32,479 nucleotides of DNA from contig JAQUJJ010000032.1 in the NCBI GenBank assembly GCA_028681035.1, positions 1 through 32,479 on the forward strand, in the 5' to 3' direction. Numbering within the stretch: position 1 is the stretch's first letter; every line of letters begins with the position of its first letter. The position numbers and the translations under genes are program-made. Shown here in pieces: positions 7,702 through 14,952 of this stretch. The notes beneath the pieces were generated by a model, which was not told where the DNA came from, made no database searches, and was given only the letters and a program-made list of their open reading frames with translations. The stretch comes from Candidatus Cloacimonadota bacterium. Its GTDB lineage: Bacteria > Cloacimonadota > Cloacimonadia > Cloacimonadales > Cloacimonadaceae.

Positions 7702-8290
7702 AATCATAATTCCAGAGAAGAAAGATCATAGAGCCTATGGCGGCTGCGGCTACCAATGGTTCAAACCAACGTAAACGCAAATTAGAAACTTCGCTATCAG
7801 GGGAATCAAGCCGACTGAAATCATATGCTGAGATTTTAATCAGCCGTAGGTCGGGTAAATGAATTTGCTTAGTTTCGAAACTATAAACAGGTTGGCGTGT
7901 GCTATGATACGAGAAAAAGCTCTTTTCAATCTTTTCCTGCCACTTAACACTCAAGTTCACTTGTACCAGTACAGCATTAGTGATACCATAATCTGGTAAG
8001 TTAATGTGTCCTAAGCTATTGTCTGCTAATTCTAAAGAGTATTCGGGAATCTGGAGGGCATTAGGATTGTCTCTAAGATCAGCACCCCGGCTAAGCAAGA
8101 TTCTTGATAGGTCTTGGATAAGGGGAGCAGTCCATTCTCCAGCGCGAAGGTCTAGGAATATTGGCTCATCGGTCTGTATCTCTTTGGCTATCTCACTGGC
8201 AATAATCTCAGCTTCTTTAGCAGCTTTTATACTCCAAGTTGGGAGGCATAAACACAAAAAGATGCAGACCGAGAGCAGGTATTTGAACAT
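7700..8290 (-). CDS. Unknown envelope protein with signal peptide and C-terminal membrane anchor
   Basis: I do not recognise this 196-residue protein. It starts with a signal peptide (MFKYLLSVCIFLCLCLP) and ends with a hydrophobic segment and a short tail (LVAAAAIGSMIFLLWNYD). The roughly 150 residues between would then be periplasmic. The middle contains LIQDLSRILLSRGADLRDN followed by strands such as AVLVQVNLSVKW. This is loosely like the helix-then-sheet layout of FlgO/LpoB-type periplasmic domains, a weak comparison made by eye only. The gene sits 10 bases before bamD (counted to the bamD start) and three bases after the CpoB-like gene. That places it in an outer-membrane assembly operon and suggests a supporting role in the envelope. 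Confidence 0.75.
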   Translation of the reverse strand: MFKYLLSVCIFLCLCLPTWSIKAAKEAEIIASEIAKEIQTDEPIFLDLRAGEWTAPLIQDLSRILLSRGADLRDNPNALQIPEYSLELADNSLGHINLPDYGITNAVLVQVNLSVKWQEKIEKSFFSYHSTRQPVYSFETKQIHLPDLRLIKISAYDFSRLDSPDSEVSNLRLRWFEPLVAAAAIGSMIFLLWNYD

Positions 8291-8293
8291 TTA

Positions 8294-9406
8294 CTACTTA
8301 ATTTGCTTTAAAAACTTATCCACTAAGTCCATTCGCCGATACTTAGGATAAGCGGTTCTAATACTTTCAATTTCTTGGCGACCGGCGTCCGGATTGCCCA
8401 TATACCAATAACATAAGCCAACTTTAAGCTGAGAATCCGCTGCTTTCCATGAATCAGGGTAGCGGGAAACCACATTTTGAAATTCACGTAAGGCATTGGT
8501 AAAATCACCCTCGGCGTAATAGTTTTCCCCTGTCCAGTATAAGGCATTGCCAAGATAATCACTATTGGGATATTTGCCAATAAAGTCGGCAAGCAGCTCA
8601 CGGGAAAGCTTGTGATTACCCTTGTCGTATTGTTTTCTCGCAGCCTCGTATTCTGGAATCTCACCTTCTTTTGTGTTACTTATGGTTTTGTTAACCTCAG
8701 CTTTTTGCTTGGCAGAAGGCAGAGTTTCCACTTTTTGCTGCAAACGTTCAAGCTCAGCTTTATTTGTAGCATTTACAGCTTTCTGTTTGGTTTCAAGCTC
8801 GTCGATGCGTTTGCGAAGGGTTTCAATGCTGCCACTGTATTCTGTTGTACCGGTGGAGCTGCTTTCCTTTCCCATAGAAGTCCGCAAATCTGCGATGTTC
8901 TTTTCAAGCGTAGCTATTTGTTCCTTAAGAGCTTTATTGCTTGCTCCCACACTCTTGGTAAGCTGGGCAATATCTTGTGACACAGCGGGAGTGGCAGTGT
9001 TGTTATTGGTATTGGCACCAATGCGATCGGCAAAACCTTCCAAGATATCATCGTTATCTGCCTGAAGATTTACAAAATCATCACGCATAGACTTTTGTTC
9101 CTGCGCCATATCTGCTACTGTCTCCAAAAGATAAGCTACGTCGTCATTTACCTGTTGGAAGTTCGTATTTTGGAATTCAGACATGGCTTTTACTTCGGCA
9201 AACAGAGAATCAATGGTTACTGTGGAATAACCTGTAGATCTACGACTTTGCATAATTTCTTTACGAAGAACGATAAGCTCGGTATTTTGTTCATCAAAGC
9301 TTCTTTCCAGTTGAAGCACTTTTTGCTTCTGTTCTTGGAAAGGTTTGTTGGACACACAGCCTGCAAGAAGGATAAATACTACTGCGAGGGTAAGTATCTG
9401 TTTCAT
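8294..9406 (-). CDS. CpoB/YbgF-like coiled-coil and TPR lipoprotein
   Basis: The 370-residue protein begins with a lipoprotein signal, MKQILTLAVVFILLAGC (Cys17). A long heptad-rich coiled coil follows to about residue 235. Three TPR-like helix pairs (about 255-370) include YDKGNHKLSRELLADFIGKYP and ALYWTGENYYAEGDFTNALREF. This is the architecture of the Tol-Pal associated protein YbgF/CpoB, which helps coordinate outer-membrane constriction with peptidoglycan synthesis. Here it is lipid-anchored and has a much longer coiled coil than the E. coli protein (about 263 residues in total). AAGGAGAG precedes the start. No tol or pal gene is in the window, so the functional name stays tentative. Confidence 0.82.
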   Translation of the reverse strand: MKQILTLAVVFILLAGCVSNKPFQEQKQKVLQLERSFDEQNTELIVLRKEIMQSRRSTGYSTVTIDSLFAEVKAMSEFQNTNFQQVNDDVAYLLETVADMAQEQKSMRDDFVNLQADNDDILEGFADRIGANTNNNTATPAVSQDIAQLTKSVGASNKALKEQIATLEKNIADLRTSMGKESSSTGTTEYSGSIETLRKRIDELETKQKAVNATNKAELERLQQKVETLPSAKQKAEVNKTISNTKEGEIPEYEAARKQYDKGNHKLSRELLADFIGKYPNSDYLGNALYWTGENYYAEGDFTNALREFQNVVSRYPDSWKAADSQLKVGLCYWYMGNPDAGRQEIESIRTAYPKYRRMDLVDKFLKQIK

Positions 9407-9425
9407 AAGACTCTCCTTTACTAGG

Positions 9426-10838
9426 TTACTTAGCGATTAAGAAGCTTTTATAAGCTTTATAGGTGGAATATAGGTCTGCTTTGGAGCAAAGCTCGTACAA
9501 AGAGTGCATTCCCATCAAGCCCACTCCACAATCTATCACTTCGGCGCCTTGGTTAGCTAAGATATAAGCTATGGTCCCACCACCGCCTTCATCTACTTTC
9601 CCAAGCTCGCCTGTTTGCCAGAATACCTTTGCATCTGTAAAGATTTTTACTATTTTGGCATTGAATTCAGCATTGGCATCGTTACAGCCATATTTGCCTC
9701 CACTGCCAGTGAATTTTGAAATACCAATACCATAATTAAAAGCCACAGCATTCTGCTTTTCATGTACTCCGGGGAAGTTCGGGTCTATTGCGGCGGTAAC
9801 ATCGGCACTAAGTATCTGAGCGTTCATAAAGGCTTTACGGAGATTGGCACTACTGTTGTTTTCTCCGTTATGCTCCATAATGCTGCCGATAAAGTCCTTA
9901 ATAAACACACTGTGCGCACCTGTGTTGCCTTGGCTGCCGACTTCTTCCTTATCGGAGAAATAAACCACCATTGTACGCTTGGGTTTGTTTTCCAGGTTGT
10001 CGAATAACGCTTTCATGCCGGTATAGGCACAAATACGATCATCTTGACCATAACCCACCACCATGCTGCTATCAAAACCTGCATCACGGGCTTTTACTGC
10101 GGGCACAAGTTCCAGTTCCGCTGAAATGAAATCAATTTCAGTAATGCCGTATTTGTCGTTCAACATCTTCAATGCATAGGATTTTAATGCTTCCTTGTCC
10201 TCGCCCATCGGGGCTTGCATTCCGCTGAATATGAGATTCATTTTATTGCCATCGAAAGCATCAGTAAGGTTCTTCGTGTATTGTTCCTTGCGCGCCAGGT
10301 GAGGTAATAAATCCGGGATAATAAACACCGGTTCATCATCACGTTCGCCGATACTGATATCTAGCTTACTGCCGTCTTTCTTAATCACTATACCATGCAG
10401 AGCAAGGGGAGTAGAAAGCCACTGATACTTCTTTATTCCACCATAGTAATGCGTACGCATACAAGCCATGGCACTAGTGCTATCTTCATAAAGAGGGTTC
10501 TGCTTCAGGTCTATTCTGGGCGAATCGATATGTGCAGCCACCATATTAAAGCCGTTGGCTATAGGCTCAGTTCCGATAACTGCCATAGCAATGGTTTTAT
10601 TCCGAAATATGGTATAAACCTTAGAGCTGCCTTTTTTGCCGATGGCACTGAACTTGTGTTTCTTTAATAACGTTTCGGTATAAGCAATGGTTTCACGAAC
10701 AGTTTTGGCTTCGTTTAAGAAACCCTTGTAAGCTTCTGCAAATGCAAAAGCTGCCTTTTGTTCCGCTATTGGTGCTTCTTTCCAGAAGTTCTTACGTTCG
10801 TAAGACAAAGCGGATGGGGTGCTTTCTTTCTTCTTCAT
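9426..10838 (-). CDS. M18 family aminopeptidase
   Basis: The 470-residue protein has the M18 zinc peptidase motifs in order. AAHIDSPR contains His103 and Asp105. GQDDR contains Asp266 or Asp267 as the bridging ligand. DKEEVGSQG contains the Glu298/Glu299 catalytic and ligand pair. A late GMHS segment contains the last histidine ligand. Extended family similarity (NGFNMVAAHIDSPR, KQNPLYED, HYYGG) places it with the bacterial M18 aminopeptidases annotated in Clostridia and similar organisms. It removes N-terminal residues from peptides in the cytoplasm; no signal peptide is present. GGAGAATCA precedes the ATG. It is co-oriented with greA, 13 bases away. Confidence 0.95.
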   Translation of the reverse strand: MKKKESTPSALSYERKNFWKEAPIAEQKAAFAFAEAYKGFLNEAKTVRETIAYTETLLKKHKFSAIGKKGSSKVYTIFRNKTIAMAVIGTEPIANGFNMVAAHIDSPRIDLKQNPLYEDSTSAMACMRTHYYGGIKKYQWLSTPLALHGIVIKKDGSKLDISIGERDDEPVFIIPDLLPHLARKEQYTKNLTDAFDGNKMNLIFSGMQAPMGEDKEALKSYALKMLNDKYGITEIDFISAELELVPAVKARDAGFDSSMVVGYGQDDRICAYTGMKALFDNLENKPKRTMVVYFSDKEEVGSQGNTGAHSVFIKDFIGSIMEHNGENNSSANLRKAFMNAQILSADVTAAIDPNFPGVHEKQNAVAFNYGIGISKFTGSGGKYGCNDANAEFNAKIVKIFTDAKVFWQTGELGKVDEGGGGTIAYILANQGAEVIDCGVGLMGMHSLYELCSKADLYSTYKAYKSFLIAK

Positions 10839-10851
10839 TGATTCTCCATAT

Positions 10852-11334
10852 TTATCTTATATCTATTATCTTTAAATGTCTTTCGCCCATGGGTGCATTT
10901 ACCACAGCTATATCGCCCACCTTTTTCCCTAAAAGAGCTTTTCCGATAGGCGAGACAACTGATACTGCCATTACATCGTCTTCTATAGAATAGTTTAGTT
11001 CTTCCGCTCCGACCACATGATAGCAGATGCGTTCATCGTTGGTGATATCATCGGCAACGCAGTAGCTGCCGAAGCGAAGCACGTCTTTGGGGAAACTTTC
11101 GGTATCTATAACTTTAAGCTGTGCACTGCGTCTGCGCAGGTAGTCTATTTCGCTATCTATGGAGCGTTGTCGCTCTTTCCCGGCTTTGTATTCGGCGTTT
11201 TCGCTAAGGTCTCCGAATTCCCTGGCTGTAGCTATTTGTTTTATAACTTCTGGGCGTTCGTTAGTCATAAGGTGATGGATTCGCTTTTGCAGCTTTTCCA
11301 TACCGGGTTTGGTGATGAATACACTCAGATCCAA
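10852..11334 (-). CDS. greA: Transcription elongation factor GreA
   Basis: The 160-residue protein matches GreA. The N-terminal coiled coil carries the signature AREFGDLSENAEYKAGKERQ, with the acidic D-E tip that reaches the RNA polymerase active site. The C-terminal FKBP-like domain ends ISVVSPIGKALLG-like (here VSVVSPIGKALLGKKVGD). It stimulates cleavage of backtracked RNA. The start is a TTG at 11334. An in-frame stop lies a short way upstream with no ATG between, and an AAGAAAGG site lies nine bases before the TTG. The gene begins two bases after the HEAT-like gene stops, so coupling may make up for the weak start. Confidence 0.95.
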   Translation of the reverse strand: MDLSVFITKPGMEKLQKRIHHLMTNERPEVIKQIATAREFGDLSENAEYKAGKERQRSIDSEIDYLRRRSAQLKVIDTESFPKDVLRFGSYCVADDITNDERICYHVVGAEELNYSIEDDVMAVSVVSPIGKALLGKKVGDIAVVNAPMGERHLKIIDIR

Positions 11335-11336
11335 AG

Positions 11337-12146
11337 CTATACGCCTTTCTTCTTAAGCAGGATTTTATAAGCAGAAGTAGCGGCTTTTTTAAGGCGCGCA
11401 TTCCCGCTGTGTGTCCAAAGTTCTATTGGTTCTTCAATTTGGGGGAGGTAGTCTGTAACAGTTGCGCAGAGTAGCTCCACGATTTGCGGGTCGCGACTAC
11501 TGCCATAATCTTCCCATACTTTGAGGTAATATTCAGGGCTTTGTTTAGCAACTGCTTTCAGCATCAGCACATGGCTGGGCATAGCTTCACCCAAAGGATA
11601 GCTCCACTGGCGTGAAAAGTGCTCCATGATAGTGGGAATAAGGTCTTCACGTTTTTTAAGCAGCTTAACCAACAATCCCAATCCATTTTTGCGGAGTATC
11701 TCAACATCACTGTTGCTATATCCGTAAGCCATGTCCAGATATTTCTCAGGAGATTTGCGTAACAATGGCAGCATAACCTTATCCAGCAAAGTAAGCATTT
11801 CGCTGTTATCCGCATGGGCAAGAGCTTCTTCAAAAAGGGGCAGATAAACAGCAGGTTTCTTATGCAAAAGCTTACTCATAATATGAGAAAAAGCGGTTTT
11901 GCCATATCCCCCTTTTTTAAGCCAAAGTTTCTGAAAAAAGGGAAGATATTGCTCGTGAGTTTTACCTATTTTTTGCACCATAGCTCCTGCCACATAGTTA
12001 ATAACCTCAGCAGGAATCTTGCCATTGACCCTTTCGGGATAAGCGTTGAAGATGATTTCGAAATCATAATCGCCTTTGGGGAGTTTATTTTTAAGGTAAT
12101 CCTCCGTATCCATGTTTAGCCTTTCTTTCCAGTCAATGGTAAGCAT
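11337..12146 (-). CDS. HEAT-repeat-like protein of unknown role
   Basis: The 269-residue protein is almost entirely helical and built from repeated helix pairs. Examples are YLPLFEEALAHADNSEMLTLLDKV, YSNSDVEILRKNGLGLLVKL and SSRDPQIVELLCATVTDYL. This is the look of HEAT/ARM or DNA-alkylation-repeat folds, used for binding proteins or nucleic acids. No catalytic motif is present. The final helix is rich in lysine. It heads the eight-gene run, directly before greA. The ATG at 12146 has AGGAG six bases upstream; a second ATG 11 codons in (12113) also has an AAAGG site. A TTGACA at 12214-12219 on the minus strand may belong to the operon promoter but lacks a convincing -10. Confidence 0.8.
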   Translation of the reverse strand: MLTIDWKERLNMDTEDYLKNKLPKGDYDFEIIFNAYPERVNGKIPAEVINYVAGAMVQKIGKTHEQYLPFFQKLWLKKGGYGKTAFSHIMSKLLHKKPAVYLPLFEEALAHADNSEMLTLLDKVMLPLLRKSPEKYLDMAYGYSNSDVEILRKNGLGLLVKLLKKREDLIPTIMEHFSRQWSYPLGEAMPSHVLMLKAVAKQSPEYYLKVWEDYGSSRDPQIVELLCATVTDYLPQIEEPIELWTHSGNARLKKAATSAYKILLKKKGV

Positions 12147-12625
12147 CTATATCTCCTATTTTAATCTATTATCTTATTTCATTAAATGACATTGCCAAAC
12201 ATGTCCCCCAAACTGTCAATGAAAAAAATAAGCTTAGAGCTTGCAAGCTCCAGTTTATCCTCGCAAGTACAGAAAACTGGCAGACATTAGATCAGCTTAC
12301 ACAAATATCGCTGCAAGCATATGGTTCTAATTTAACAAAGAGTAAAAGAGTTAAGGAGTAAAAAGAGAGAAATGTGGTGAGCTGTCCTGAAAATAGTGGG
12401 TCTGTTTTTTAGTTTCTCTATATCTGTCGCTGTAGTCCTTGCTGCCCGTGGTTATATGCTTAGCTAAGGTTAGTTTCTGCAGCAACGACTCCAGACTAAA
12501 TGCTATCTTCTCTTTTACTCTTTTACTCTTTGTTAAATAACTAATTATCAATGCCTTCTCACACATTATCGTCACAACACCTTCACTTTATAACTTTGTT
12601 ACTTCATCTCTCTAGCACTTCCGCA
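12147..12625. other. Gene-free spacer with repeats
   Basis: No credible gene is visible on either strand. The stretch contains the perfect 14-base palindrome GAGCTTGCAAGCTC near 12236-12250. A small hairpin pairs CCAGTTT with AAACTGG between 12250 and 12290. The 207-bp inverted-repeat-bounded segment at 12331-12537 is listed separately. It holds the upstream region of the minus-strand operon and the downstream region of the DUF3147 gene. Confidence 0.6.
12331..12537. repeat. 207-bp segment bounded by 20-bp perfect inverted repeats
   Basis: TTTAACAAAGAGTAAAAGAG at 12331-12350 is the exact reverse complement of 12518-12537. The interior has no credible gene. The size and the ends recall a MITE-like element. 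The same 20-mer, or a 19-base version, occurs alone at 13050-13068 and in reverse orientation at 23631-23650, 23748-23767 and 23860-23879. The end sequence is therefore a dispersed repeat in its own right. No flanking target duplication was established. Confidence 0.75.
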
Positions 12626-12973
12626 CTATAAACGAATATTAAACACTCCCAATACCGATATCATGAGATAGTAAGCTACAATCGTGAGGGAGCAGGATAG
12701 CGTCATTGCCCATCCGAAATCCAGCTTTTTCAGTAACATAGGCAGGCTGATAAACAGCACCAGCGAAGGGATAACCAGCCAAAAGATGGTAGTGGAAAGC
12801 TCCGAGACTTTCAGCTTGCTCTTGGTATCTATCCACAGCCACATCATCGCTAAAATGGACACAAGTGGCAGAGATACGAGAATCCCACCAATCAGGCTGG
12901 ATTTCTTGGCTATCTCGCTGACAGTCACGATGATAAACAAGGTAACTATGGTTTTTATGATGTACTGTTTCAT
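12626..12973 (-). CDS. DUF3147-family small membrane protein
   Basis: The 115-residue protein has four hydrophobic segments and matches the DUF3147 family by eye. Typical stretches are TVSEIAKKSSLIGGILVSLP, then STTIFWLVIPSLVLFISLPMLL. The biochemical function is unknown; it is an integral inner-membrane protein. The open frame extends 66 codons further upstream (to 13171), running into the long inverted repeat. The ATG at 12973 with GAGGAAA upstream gives the family length, and the extension is not membrane-protein-like. It is a lone gene lying between outward-facing copies of the TTAACAAAGAG repeat (12518-12537 and 13050-13068), which may matter for how it arrived. Confidence 0.85.
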   Translation of the reverse strand: MKQYIIKTIVTLFIIVTVSEIAKKSSLIGGILVSLPLVSILAMMWLWIDTKSKLKVSELSTTIFWLVIPSLVLFISLPMLLKKLDFGWAMTLSCSLTIVAYYLMISVLGVFNIRL

Positions 12974-13049
12974 AGGTGTTTTCCTCATCCGTTTGATAAA
13001 TATACTTTCACAAGTACAGGTCTTTTTGTCAAGCTGAATCGGGTTCATC

Positions 13050-13068
13050 TTAACAAAGAGTAAAAGAG
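13050..13068 (+). repeat. Solo copy of the TTAACAAAGAGTAAAAGAG repeat
   Basis: A 19-base exact match to the ends of the 12331-12537 segment, in the same orientation as its left end. It lies upstream of the DUF3147 gene. Confidence 0.85.
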
Positions 13069-13141
13069 CGAAAGAGAAAATACGATAACTTGCGAAATCG
13101 TAATAGAATACTTTGCTTTTCAGGATTGAACATCTTGCCGT

Positions 13142-13226
13142 CCTTGCTTGAATTGCCCTATCATTGCCCACTCATTGTCCATGTGGAGGGCAATGGGTGG
13201 GCAATGATAGGGCAATTCAAGCAAGG
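13142..13226. repeat. Long inverted repeat, copy 2
   Basis: Arms of 36 bases (13142-13177 and 13191-13226) are complementary with a single T-G type difference, around a 13-base centre. The left arm and part of the centre are identical to the copy at 5611-5655. The loop and right arm differ slightly, as expected for related copies of one element. Here it lies in a gene-free stretch. Confidence 0.9.
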
Positions 13227-13492
13227 CAGGAGGCTTTTTGGGCTTACAATGATGCTGCCCAGATTTTGACTTACAATTACGCTGCAATCAGTTAAGAGAC
13301 AAGCCAGAACAGCAATCACAGGGCGTAATTGTGAGTTAAAATGATTGCAGTATGCGGCAAGAGTAGTCCTTTTTTTAATTCATACAGCGGCGAGCTTGTA
13401 AACATCACCCTTTTTTACGAAAGTATAGTCGGCACTTTAAAAGTCAAAAGCTCCAGATTTTCAGACAAGCACCACAATAGGTAAAAAAGTTC

Positions 13493-13521
13493 TTGACTAA
13501 TATTTGGGTTTTATATCTAAT
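13493..13521 (+). promoter_or_regulatory. Sigma-70-like promoter of the HTH-M29 operon
   Basis: TTGACT (13493-13498) and TCTAAT (13516-13521) are 17 bases apart, 45 bases ahead of the start codon. Both boxes match five of six consensus bases and the spacing is ideal. Confidence 0.6.
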
Positions 13522-13554
13522 GCTCCGTAGATGAAACAAGAGCTTATTTAGATT

Positions 13555-13559
13555 AAGGA
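13555..13559 (+). promoter_or_regulatory. Ribosome site that sets the HTH-M29 gene start
   Basis: AAGGA lies seven bases before the ATG at 13567 but only one base before the in-frame GTG at 13561, so the ATG is the likely start. Confidence 0.65.
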
Positions 13560-13566
13560 AGTGAAC

Positions 13567-14952
13567 ATGATTAGAAATCTACAGCTTATTACTAGCCACT
13601 CGCAGATGAAGGAACTGGGTAGCTACCTAAAGTTCAACATATTAAAAGAACTAATCAAAGCACCCGCAACCTGCCAACAATTATCAGATCTTTTTGACCA
13701 TAGCAAACAAAAAGTCCACTATAATTTGACTCAAATGGTGGCAGAAGGTCTGTTAGAAGTAGCCGACGAGGCTTTTGGCAACAATCGCGAAGTATATTAC
13801 CGTGCCACCGCCAAGAGCTATGTGTTAGATTTTGCCATCGGGCTAGAAGCCAATGAACACGTTCTGGACAGCAGGGCGATAATCGGTGGCATCCTAGAAC
13901 AAGAACACAGTGTAAGCCTTTCTAAGATTGCAGCCAAGCTGATAGACCAATCCTTTGGCATGGTAAAGGGAGAACGCTTACTGATTGTAAGTGGGAAGTT
14001 TAACTTTCCTTTGGTAGAGTACCTGTTGCAAGAAGCTGGAAGCAGAGGAATAAATGTTTCCCTAATATACCAGGATCAAGAGCATCTTAGGGCGAAATAT
14101 GAAGAATATTCTCTGTCTGCATTCAAAGCAGATTATGAAGAAATGAACCGCCTGCTTAAGATATCCGATGTCTATTTGAACTTAAACGGCGAATCCCGCT
14201 CGATTCAGCTACGCGATCCGGAAAAGATTATCCTGCGCAATCGCCAATTGGAAAAAAGTAAGAAGATTATCCAAGATAAGCATATCCGCGTGGCAATGAT
14301 GCCCGGGATGTTGCACGATACTTTGTCCGAGAAGGCTATAGAAAGCGAGCTACAGTTTTGGCAAGCTTTGGATATAGACTATCCTCGGCTGTGCAAACAT
14401 ACTATCGGGATATGCAAGGAATACTCTGCCAAAGAGACACTGGAGATTGCCACTGAAGAAGCAATTCTGCATTTCGAGGCACAGAGGTTTTTGGCAGAAT
14501 GTGGTTCCTTTGGTTCCAATGAGTTCCAATCGCCGGTAATAAACCTTCCTGGAGGCGAAATTCTAATTATCCCCAAACCGGGGACTGTTAATGGTAGCAT
14601 CTGTGCCGACCGTGCATTTGCCTTTGGAGAAGAGATATTAAAACCCAATATTGAAATAAGCAACAATATGATAACCTCCTTTACTGCCGAAAAAGGAGAA
14701 CAGCTAATCGCCAAGGCTATTGCTGCTGGTGGAGAAGATGGAAGAAAGGTAGCTCTTATCGGTCTTGGCACCAACGATAACATCAGCATGGGCGCTATAG
14801 ATAACGCCCTAAAGCACAAAAGTAGCGGTTTTTTAACCGTGTTCTGGGGCGATAACCGTTCCTTGGGTGGCTCAGTTGCCGGCACACAGGAATGGTTCTT
14901 ACAAGTGGAAAATCCCGTAATTAACTTTCAGAAGAAAAAGAGGACGCCATGA
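13567..14952 (+). CDS. HTH (ArsR-like) protein fused to a degenerate M29 aminopeptidase-like domain
   Basis: The 461-residue protein has two parts. Residues about 10-85 form a winged-helix domain of ArsR type (FNILKELIKAPATCQQLSDL, then KVHYNLTQMVAEGLLEV). Residues about 90-461 resemble M29 (aminopeptidase T/AmpS, COG2309) proteins: GERLLIVSGKFNFPL, INLPGGEILIIPKPGTVNG, and VALIGLGTND followed by FWGDNRSLGG. In M29 enzymes the metals are held by two Glu, two His and an Asp, with a Tyr nearby. Only the first Glu (E331 in GGE) is evident here. The second Glu position reads Lys394, and the His of the HIAFG-like segment and the HxD motif are not found. I infer a DNA-binding regulator that uses a dead peptidase fold as a ligand sensor. 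Its stop overlaps the next ATG (ATGA), so it is coupled to the secreted protein. Confidence 0.82.
   Translation: MIRNLQLITSHSQMKELGSYLKFNILKELIKAPATCQQLSDLFDHSKQKVHYNLTQMVAEGLLEVADEAFGNNREVYYRATAKSYVLDFAIGLEANEHVLDSRAIIGGILEQEHSVSLSKIAAKLIDQSFGMVKGERLLIVSGKFNFPLVEYLLQEAGSRGINVSLIYQDQEHLRAKYEEYSLSAFKADYEEMNRLLKISDVYLNLNGESRSIQLRDPEKIILRNRQLEKSKKIIQDKHIRVAMMPGMLHDTLSEKAIESELQFWQALDIDYPRLCKHTIGICKEYSAKETLEIATEEAILHFEAQRFLAECGSFGSNEFQSPVINLPGGEILIIPKPGTVNGSICADRAFAFGEEILKPNIEISNNMITSFTAEKGEQLIAKAIAAGGEDGRKVALIGLGTNDNISMGAIDNALKHKSSGFLTVFWGDNRSLGGSVAGTQEWFLQVENPVINFQKKKRTP

Larger units (their letters stand above)
13227..13566. other. Gene-free region upstream of the HTH-M29 operon with crossed repeats
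   Basis: No credible gene. CTTACAATGATGCTGC (13243-13258) is repeated with two or three changes at 13270-13285. Two segments recur as inverted copies in a non-nested order. ACTTACAATTACG (13269-13281) pairs with CGTAATTGTGAGT (13324-13336), one mismatch. CTGCAATCA (13282-13290) pairs with TGATTGCAG (13342-13350). A T-run follows at about 13370. The promoter for the next operon is at 13493-13521. Confidence 0.6.

Noticed and set aside
12351..12575. Minus-strand frame of 74 codons
   Set aside because: Lies largely inside the 207-bp repeat-bounded segment, has no ribosome site and no protein-like composition.
12974..13171. N-terminal extension of the DUF3147 gene
   Set aside because: It would run through a repeat copy into the long inverted repeat and exceeds the family length; the ATG at 12973 has a proper ribosome site.
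14379..14885. Minus-strand frame of 168 codons
   Set aside because: Antisense shadow of the HTH-M29 gene; the plus-strand frame has clear family motifs.
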